The notes below the pieces were generated by a model. It was not told the DNA's origin and made no database searches. It worked only from the letters and a program-made list of their open reading frames with translations. Below, in pieces: positions 7,001-11,736 of a stretch of 11,736 nt of DNA (position 1 is its first letter; each line of letters begins with the position of its first letter). The position numbers and the translations under genes are program-made. Source of the stretch: Bacillota bacterium (GTDB lineage: Bacteria > Bacillota > Clostridia > Christensenellales > CAG-138); assembly GCA_023435855.1 (NCBI GenBank), contig JAEZLG010000235.1:1-11736 (forward strand), given 5' to 3'.

Positions 7001-8176
7001 ATGAAGTTGACAAAAAAGCAAGCGGCTCGTTTTTTGCTATACAGACAAGGACTTTTAGGAGAACCTATCTATAGCGGCAAAACCGGCGCACACGACTTTA
7101 TCCGTGAAATCGGCGGCATACAGTTTGACCCCGTGGATGTATGCGGCAAAAATGCCGAGCTCGTGCTGCATTCACGCGTGAAGGGCTTTCAAAAAAGAGA
7201 CCTCGACGAGCTTTTATATGTGGATCGGGTACTTGTCGACTACTGGGACAAATGCATGTGCATTTTGCCTGTCACCATATGGCCGTATCTAAAACGGATG
7301 AGGCTATCCTGCATGCAGGGATACTATTCGCGTCCTGAAGTAGCAGAAGGCTATGCTCCTGTCCTTGCTGCCATTCGTGAGCGCGGCGCACTGTGTTCAT
7401 CGGATGTTGATATACCGCAAAGTGTTGAATGGCCTTGGGGTGTAACAGGGCTCTCGCGAGCCGCCATGGAATCGCTGTTTTACCGCGGAGAACTCATTAT
7501 TCACCACAAAAAGGGAATCCGTAAGTATTATGACCTTACAGAAAACCATCTTGCTCCAAATTTACTCAGTGCGGACGATCCTAACCAAACGTTACAAGAT
7601 TATCATGCATGGTATATCAAGCGCAGAATCGGAGCAGTCGGATTATTATGGAATAAACCTTCCGATGCGTTTTTAGGCATTCGTGAAATGGACGCGCAGA
7701 AGCGCAGCGACGCTTTCAAAACGCTCGAGGCGGTAGGGGAGATCCTTGCTGTCGAAGTAGAGGATATTCCAAACATTTTATATATGCGAAAAGAAGAACT
7801 CAATTCTCTTGATGCCGCCCTAAGCGAAACACAATACAAGGAACGAATGGAATTTATTGCGCCGCTTGACAGCCTACTTTGGGATAGAAAACTTATAGAG
7901 GCTATTTTTTGTTTTTATTAGCGCTGGGAGATCTACACGCCTGAAACAAAGCGCAAATTCGGTTATTATGTGCTTCCGCTTCTATACGGTGAGGATTTTA
8001 TCGGTCGTGTAGAAGTCGTCAACGACCGCAAGAACAAGCGTCTACTCGTGAAAAATGTCTGGTTTGAAAAGGGCAAAAAACTTCCCAAACGCTCGTTCCG
8101 TACGTATATCACAAATTTTGCTGCTTGGAACAACTGCGAGGATATCGTATACGAGCCTGGAAGCGGTATACAATAA
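7001..8176 (+). pseudogene. YcaQ/AlkX-like DNA glycosylase gene interrupted by an in-frame TAG
   Basis: The reading frame runs from ATG 7001 (AAGGGG six bases upstream) to TAA at 8174-8176, with one internal TAG at 7919-7921 (codon 307). Before the TAG, 306 residues match the winged-helix YcaQ/AlkZ family (HTH_42). They include the Q-hydrophobic-D catalytic motif QFD (41-43), which is typical of the AlkX/YcaQ branch that unhooks interstrand DNA crosslinks. They also include the late family motif FIAPLDSLLWDRK shortly before the break. After the TAG the same frame continues with RWEIYTPETKRKFGYYVLP, a GRVE segment and VKNVWFE, which is the expected C-terminal beta-barrel, 84 residues long. Because the frame does not shift, this is a substitution rather than an indel. 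Translation ending at the TAG would lack most of the last domain. A sequencing error, a recent null allele or readthrough are all possible. Confidence 0.85.
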
Positions 8177-8181
8177 CATGC

Positions 8182-8207
8182 AAAAGGGCTGCGCAGCAGC
8201 CCTTTTT
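8182..8207. terminator. Bidirectional intrinsic terminator between convergent genes
   Basis: AAAAGGGCTGC (8182-8192) pairs perfectly with GCAGCCCTTTT (8196-8206) around a three-base loop. The plus strand ends in five T (8203-8207) and the minus strand reads TTTT after the stem. It therefore serves both the YcaQ-like gene, which ends at 8176, and the minus-strand salvage operon, which ends at 8218. Confidence 0.93.
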
Positions 8208-8217
8208 AACTTTACTT

Positions 8218-8634
8218 TTAATTTTTTTTACCTGTCAGCATTAGTTCAACGCGTTCACCGACCTGTGAAAACGGGCAGGAAATGCGCTCCAAAACGGGGT
8301 GATGATAAAACACGCAGGTATCCTTGCCATATAAAAATTCCTTACCGGTCTCCGACCAGATGATGATGCGCTTATTAGACCTAGAGGCGATGGCAAGTCC
8401 CAGTTCCGTATGTGTGCCGCAACCGCCGGGCAATAGTAAAACCACCAGTTCCGCATCGCAAACGGCACGAACTTCGTTCAGAGATACCGAGGTTATTACT
8501 TCTTCGCCGCTTTCGCGTACATCTCCATGCGTTGTCCAATCATAGGTGACCAAATGGCCGAGTTTGGACAAATGATCAATCAGTTTTTTTGCAAGCTCTT
8601 TGTTTTCAAGTCCGCTTGCCACATAAAATCTCAT
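8218..8634 (-). CDS. Nucleoside 2-deoxyribosyltransferase-like protein
   Basis: This 138-residue cytoplasmic protein has the small Rossmann-like fold pattern of the nucleoside 2-deoxyribosyltransferase / DNPH1 (Rcl) superfamily. It shows MRFYVASGLEN at the N-terminus, GHLVTYDWT (26-34), Asp60 after an ERAxA-like helix, and LLLPGGCGTHTELG (66-79). In characterised enzymes of this superfamily the Glu of the G-T-x-x-E-L-G segment (here Glu77) is the nucleophile that attacks the deoxyribose C1'. A YDWT motif and LPGG are common in an uncharacterised subgroup, so transferase versus hydrolase activity, or a non-catalytic role, cannot be decided. The start ATG overlaps the TGA of thymidine kinase (ATGA), and GAGGTG lies 7 bases upstream. 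Position as last gene of a nucleoside uptake and salvage operon supports a nucleoside or nucleotide substrate. A shared terminator follows. Confidence 0.8.
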   Translation of the reverse strand: MRFYVASGLENKELAKKLIDHLSKLGHLVTYDWTTHGDVRESGEEVITSVSLNEVRAVCDAELVVLLLPGGCGTHTELGLAIASRSNKRIIIWSETGKEFLYGKDTCVFYHHPVLERISCPFSQVGERVELMLTGKKN

Positions 8635-9215
8635 ACTGTTTCACCTCGAAACGCAGGGCCGGGATCGCCTTCGCGCCAATGTTTTCTGCAAAGTCCCACA
8701 TATTTATCACTAGCGCCCAGAACTACCTGCTCTCCAACCTTCGTAATGCCGCCCTTGCCATCAAGCCGTGCATTGCAGATAGCCTTCTTACCGCACCAGC
8801 ATATGGTCTTTACTTCCTCAATAGTATCCGCCCATGCCATAAGCCAATGGCTTCCGGAAAAAAAGTTACCTTGAAAATCAGCCCGCAGCCCATAGCATAT
8901 GACGGGCACGTTGTAATTATCCACGAGTTCTAATAGAAATTCAACGTCGGATTTTGAAAGGAACTGTGCTTCGTCTACGATAATGCAATCGTACTCATTA
9001 CGCCTGATCGCATCGAAATCCATTTCGTTGAAAAGTACGCATTCATCTTGTAACCCGCTTCGCGATTTCATGGTATGCACACCATCGCGCGTGTCGATAG
9101 CGGGCTTTACAAGGAGCGCTCTTTGGCCCTGTTCACCGTAATTGTACTTTACCATAATGGCGTTTGCGGTTTTGCTGGAACTCATAGCTCCGTAACGAAA
9201 ATATAGTTTTGCCAT
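8631..9215 (-). CDS. tdk: Thymidine kinase, TK1-like (type II)
   Basis: This 194-residue enzyme phosphorylates thymidine to dTMP with ATP in pyrimidine salvage. The P-loop reads GAMSSSKT (9-16), with Ser where the Walker A motif normally has its last Gly. The DEAQFL motif (81-86) carries the Glu82 expected to act as catalytic base. YGLRADFQG (108-116) and a zinc-binding set follow: Cys139 and Cys141 (CWCGKKA) with Cys176 and His179 (CRKH). The length is normal for bacterial TK1-type enzymes. I chose ATG 9215 because it places MAKLYFRYGAM at the N-terminus and has GGAG five bases upstream. The frame stays open further upstream, but that extension would lie inside the permease gene. It starts 22 bp after the permease stop and overlaps the next gene by 4 bp, so it is translated as part of the operon. 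Confidence 0.95.
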   Translation of the reverse strand: MAKLYFRYGAMSSSKTANAIMVKYNYGEQGQRALLVKPAIDTRDGVHTMKSRSGLQDECVLFNEMDFDAIRRNEYDCIIVDEAQFLSKSDVEFLLELVDNYNVPVICYGLRADFQGNFFSGSHWLMAWADTIEEVKTICWCGKKAICNARLDGKGGITKVGEQVVLGASDKYVGLCRKHWREGDPGPAFRGETV

Positions 9216-9237
9216 AATTACTCCATCGTTCTCAAGC

Positions 9238-10197
9238 TCAACGGCTGCCTTGATCGTAGGGGATACCTTCCGCCTTCGGAGCCTGCGAGTTCTTTGAAGT
9301 AAAGGCAAGCACGATGAGCGTTGCAATGTAAGGGACCATTTTGTAGATATCGCTCGGAATCTCAAGTGCTGCAAGTACTGCAATGCCCGAGTATGCCGCT
9401 GCTATGGTCTTCATAAGACCAAAGAACAAAGAAGCATAAAGTATGCGCATCGGCTTCCATTGACCGAAAATCAGCACAGCAAGCGCGAGGAAGCCGTAAC
9501 CTGCAACCGTTGCGTTGAAGTTTGTGGTAGTAGGTACAATAAAAACCAAGCCACCCAAACCCGCCAGCGCGCCGGAGATTACGACGCCCGAATAACGCAT
9601 CTTATATACATTGATGCCTACGGAATCAGCAGCTTGCGGGTGCTCACCGCATGCGCGAAGACGTAGACCGAAGCGCGTTTTATAAAGCACGATCCATGAA
9701 ACTACCAAAATGAGAATGCCGATATAGGTGGTGATGTAGGTGTTTTTGAAAAGCACATCGCCGATAAGGGGTATTTTCGTCAGCAGCGGCACTTCAGAAA
9801 TTAAAAATGTATTTTTGAACATGATTTGCTGCACGCCGTTATCCTGTATCATGCGTGCGACGTAAATAGCAAACGCAGGCGCAAACATGTTGAGCGCCGT
9901 GCCGCTTATGGTTTGATCAGCCTTCATATTGATGGAAGCATAAGCATGGAGCAGGGAGAACAGCGCACCCGAAGCCATAGCGATGATCACCGCCAATATC
10001 AGCAGCAACTGCCCGCTCATGTAGGCTTCTAGCTGGTTAATAAAGAAAATGCTCGAAAACGCGCCCATGATCATAATACCGTCAAGGGCAATGTTGATGA
10101 TACCGCTTCTCTCGGAGAACATGCCGCCAAGGGCAACGATCAAAAGAGGAACGGAGAAAATCAGCGTTTTGTTGAGAAGAAAATATAAAACATCCAT
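9238..10197 (-). CDS. Nucleoside ABC transporter permease 2 (NupQ-like, BMP family)
   Basis: This 319-residue membrane protein has about eight or more hydrophobic helices and belongs to the branched-chain/sugar-type permease family (BPD_transp_2). The N-terminal part contains ERSGIINIALDGIMIMGAF, and the C-terminus ends in a PYDQGSR tail; both are typical of the second permease of BmpA-linked nucleoside transporters (YufQ/NupQ). It would pair with the other permease and the ABC ATPase to import nucleosides across the cytoplasmic membrane. The ATG directly abuts the TAA of the upstream permease gene, and its GGAGG (10206-10210) lies within that gene's last codons, so expression is coupled. The protein is complete and shows no damage, unlike its partner. 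The exact nucleoside specificity cannot be inferred. Confidence 0.92.
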   Translation of the reverse strand: MDVLYFLLNKTLIFSVPLLIVALGGMFSERSGIINIALDGIMIMGAFSSIFFINQLEAYMSGQLLLILAVIIAMASGALFSLLHAYASINMKADQTISGTALNMFAPAFAIYVARMIQDNGVQQIMFKNTFLISEVPLLTKIPLIGDVLFKNTYITTYIGILILVVSWIVLYKTRFGLRLRACGEHPQAADSVGINVYKMRYSGVVISGALAGLGGLVFIVPTTTNFNATVAGYGFLALAVLIFGQWKPMRILYASLFFGLMKTIAAAYSGIAVLAALEIPSDIYKMVPYIATLIVLAFTSKNSQAPKAEGIPYDQGSR

Positions 10198-11349
10198 TTA
10201 TTTTTCCTCCGATGCGCCTGTCGCGTCAGATTGATTGGATTTACGCTTAAACCCGCCAGAGATTAGTTTAGCAATGACTTCCCTGAACAAAAGGCTAAAT
10301 GCGCTGAAGTAGATGATGGCGGCTATGATGATATCGATGATTTCCGGCACAAAATTAAGCCGCTGCATATAATCGCCGCCCACCGTGATATAGGAAATGA
10401 ACAGAGCGGCAAAAACGATTCCGATGGGGTTAGATAGCCCTAAAAGTGCTACCGGTATGCCTGAAAAGCCCTCTGCAGCAAGCACATCTACCACCTTAAT
10501 GCGGCGCCCGCTCGGTCCGCTCAGGTACAAAAGTGCACCGCCCAAGCCTGCCAGCATACCTGCAATGACCATAGAAAGCACGATGCTCTTTTTTTCATTG
10601 ATGCCCGCATAACGGCTTGCATACCGATTATAGCCGCATGCCTTCAATTCATAGCCGAATGTGGTTTTGTTTAAGATGATATAAATCACGATAGCAGCAG
10701 CTATCGCGTTTTAAATGCCGCTGTTGAGCGTAGAAATATCCTTTGTTGTACCGATCGAATTGAAAAAGATATTGTCAAGACCGCCTCTTGGGAGGACAGC
10801 GGTTTCCGCTACATTTGCGGATAATGCTTTGAGAGAATCGTAGATGTTCTTTTTTACAAGGTAGTTTACGCCATATAAGCCGATATAGTTGAACATGATA
10901 CAGGAAATAACTTCATTCACGTTCAAGTAGGCTTTAAATACGCCCGGAACAACTGCCCAAAGTCCTCCGGCAATCGTACCACATACAACCGCAACGATCC
11001 AATGCCATGGGGCGGGGAGGAATGTCCATTTTACACCGATAAAAATTGCGACAAACGCACCCGTTAAAAACTGACCCGGTGCACCGATGTTAAAAAGGCC
11101 GGTTTTAAATGCGAAGCCCACGGACAGACCCGTTAGGATAATAGGGGTAGCAAAGTAAAATACCTGTCCCATACCTTTTGCGCCGCCCGAAAAGCCGCCG
11201 CGGAATATGTACCCGAGACCTGATAACGATTCACCGGGGTTGCTGATCAACAAAATCAGAAATCCGAACAGAAGACCTACCAAAATGGAAGCTATGGAGG
11301 CCGTGGCGCTGGCAACGCCTTTTCTCATGAAAATATTTTCTTTTTTCAT
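10198..11349 (-). pseudogene. Nucleoside ABC transporter permease 1 (NupP-like) interrupted by an in-frame TAA
   Basis: From ATG 11349 (AAAGGAG nine bases upstream) the frame runs 383 codons to TAA at 10198-10200, but codon 213 (positions 10713-10711) is TAA. Residues 1-212 include GFAFKTGLFNIGAPGQFLTGA and the helices expected for the N-terminal half of a BMP-family permease. After the stop, the same frame continues with a hydrophobic helix, then LNKTTFGYELKACGYN, a GxGGALLYLSG segment and further helices, as in the rest of YufP/NupP. The stop falls at the start of a membrane helix where Leu, Ile or Phe would fit; TTA to TAA is one substitution. Without readthrough the product would lose nearly half its helices and the transporter should fail. 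The start overlaps the ATPase stop (ATGA), and downstream genes remain intact. Sequence error or recent inactivation is most likely. Confidence 0.85.
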
Positions 11350-11736
11350 ACCGCGTTGCTCCTTTTAGAACCGGCCATGTAAAGGCCCAGCTCCTGCACT
11401 GTGATCTCCTTTGGGTTTAGATCGGCAACAAGTTCGCCCTCATATATAACAAGTATACGGTCGCTTACATCCATCACCTCATCGAGTTCCAAGGAGATAA
11501 GAAGCACGGCTTTGCCTTCATCGCGCTGCGCAATAAGCTGCTTGTGAATGTATTCGATCGCGCCAACGTCCAAACCTCGTGTAGGCTGCACAGCTACCAG
11601 AAGATCCGGGTCAAAGTCAATTTCTCGCGCAACAATTGCCTTTTGCTGGTTGCCGCCCGACATGGAGCGAGCGGTTGTGATTGCACCTTGTCCGCTGCTG
11701 ATATCAAATTTGTCTATGAGGTAATCGGCATACTTG
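11346..11736 (-). CDS. Nucleoside ABC transporter ATP-binding protein (NupO-like), C-terminal part
   Basis: About 129 residues of the C-terminal end are present; the frame is open to the right edge of the window and the N-terminus lies outside. The ABC signature reads MSGGNQQK. The Walker B/D-loop region reads LLVAVQPTRGLDVGAIEYIH, where the Q before PTRGLD is characteristic of the second, degenerate nucleotide-binding domain of BmpA-type nucleoside transporters. LLISLELDEVMDVSDRI is the H-loop area, with Leu-Glu where a canonical site has His. A complete protein would be about 500 residues with two ABC domains. It powers uptake through the two permeases encoded after it, and a BMP-type lipoprotein receptor is expected upstream. 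The TGA overlaps the next ATG by 4 bp. Confidence 0.93.
   Translation of the reverse strand, partial: KYADYLIDKFDISSGQGAITTARSMSGGNQQKAIVAREIDFDPDLLVAVQPTRGLDVGAIEYIHKQLIAQRDEGKAVLLISLELDEVMDVSDRILVIYEGELVADLNPKEITVQELGLYMAGSKRSNAV

Noticed and set aside
7970..8176. Separate small gene downstream of the YcaQ-like gene
   Set aside because: It is in the same frame and continues the family's C-terminal domain, which begins right after the TAG at 7919, so it is a fragment of the interrupted gene.
8055..8363. Plus-strand open frame of 102 codons across the convergent terminator
   Set aside because: It overlaps the glycosylase tail in another frame, passes through the terminator hairpin and runs antisense to the deoxyribosyltransferase-like gene; its composition is not protein-like.
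9216..9383. N-terminal extension of the thymidine kinase reading frame by 56 residues
   Set aside because: It lies almost entirely inside the intact permease gene, is rich in Arg and Leu with no family match, and the ATG at 9215 has a good ribosome binding site and the correct family N-terminus.
10198..10689. Separate 163-residue membrane protein gene
   Set aside because: It is the in-frame C-terminal half of the NupP-like permease after the TAA; the apparent start is a non-ATG codon within a helix with no ribosome binding site.
1..11736. Reassignment of TAA as a sense codon
   Set aside because: TAA ends several genes at family-typical positions with terminators or new ribosome binding sites just after, so two interrupted genes do not justify a changed code.
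1..11736. Search for CRISPR arrays, tRNA or rRNA genes, insertion sequences, riboswitches and attachment sites
   Set aside because: No repeated spacer pattern, tRNA-like cloverleaf, transposase or long leader was seen; all intergenic gaps are short and explained by promoters, ribosome binding sites or terminators.

Overview
The window looks like chromosomal DNA from an endospore-forming Bacillota, most likely a clostridial lineage. The reasons are a GerAB-type spore germination permease, a YpuA/DUF1002 secreted protein, a BMP-family nucleoside ABC transporter, frequent TTG/GTG starts, strong purine-rich ribosome binding sites and a mid-range GC content. I cannot name a genus. There is no rRNA, tRNA, CRISPR array, insertion sequence or phage gene, and no gene-free stretch longer than about 140 bases.

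Layout: two convergent blocks meet at a perfect bidirectional terminator (8182-8207). The plus-strand block (11-8176) starts with the tail of a gerA-type operon: a 72-residue, two-helix membrane protein resembling germinant-receptor D subunits, then the GerAB-like permease. A good sigma-A-type promoter follows (TTGACG, 18 bp, extended TAAAAT). It drives a PIG-L/LmbE-fold protein whose active-site residues look degraded, a P-type Ca2+-ATPase, and a calcineurin-like metallophosphoesterase with a C-terminal SH3-like tail that overlaps the ATPase stop by 4 bp. An extended -10 promoter then serves a secreted DUF1002 protein, closed by a strong terminator. The last plus-strand gene is a YcaQ/AlkX-type DNA glycosylase-like gene, interrupted by one in-frame TAG.

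The minus-strand block (11736 down to 8218) is a tightly packed nucleoside uptake and salvage operon. In transcription order it holds the C-terminal part of the ABC ATPase (NupO-like), permease 1 (NupP-like, interrupted by one in-frame TAA), permease 2 (NupQ-like), thymidine kinase, and a small protein related to nucleoside 2-deoxyribosyltransferases. Together these would import nucleosides, phosphorylate thymidine and possibly cleave or exchange the N-glycosidic bond.

The most notable observation is that two unrelated genes, on opposite strands about 2.8 kb apart, are each broken by a single in-frame stop codon (TAG in one, TAA in the other), with recognisable protein continuing in the same frame afterwards. 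Sequence error, recent pseudogenization and stop-codon readthrough are all possible. Six genes whose ends are not in question stop at TAA or TGA in the expected places, so simple reassignment of TAA is unlikely. Other points worth checking are the degenerate PIG-L active site, an 11-bp perfect hairpin inside the phosphoesterase gene, and the salvage role of the deoxyribosyltransferase-like protein. I see no clear new multi-gene system here.
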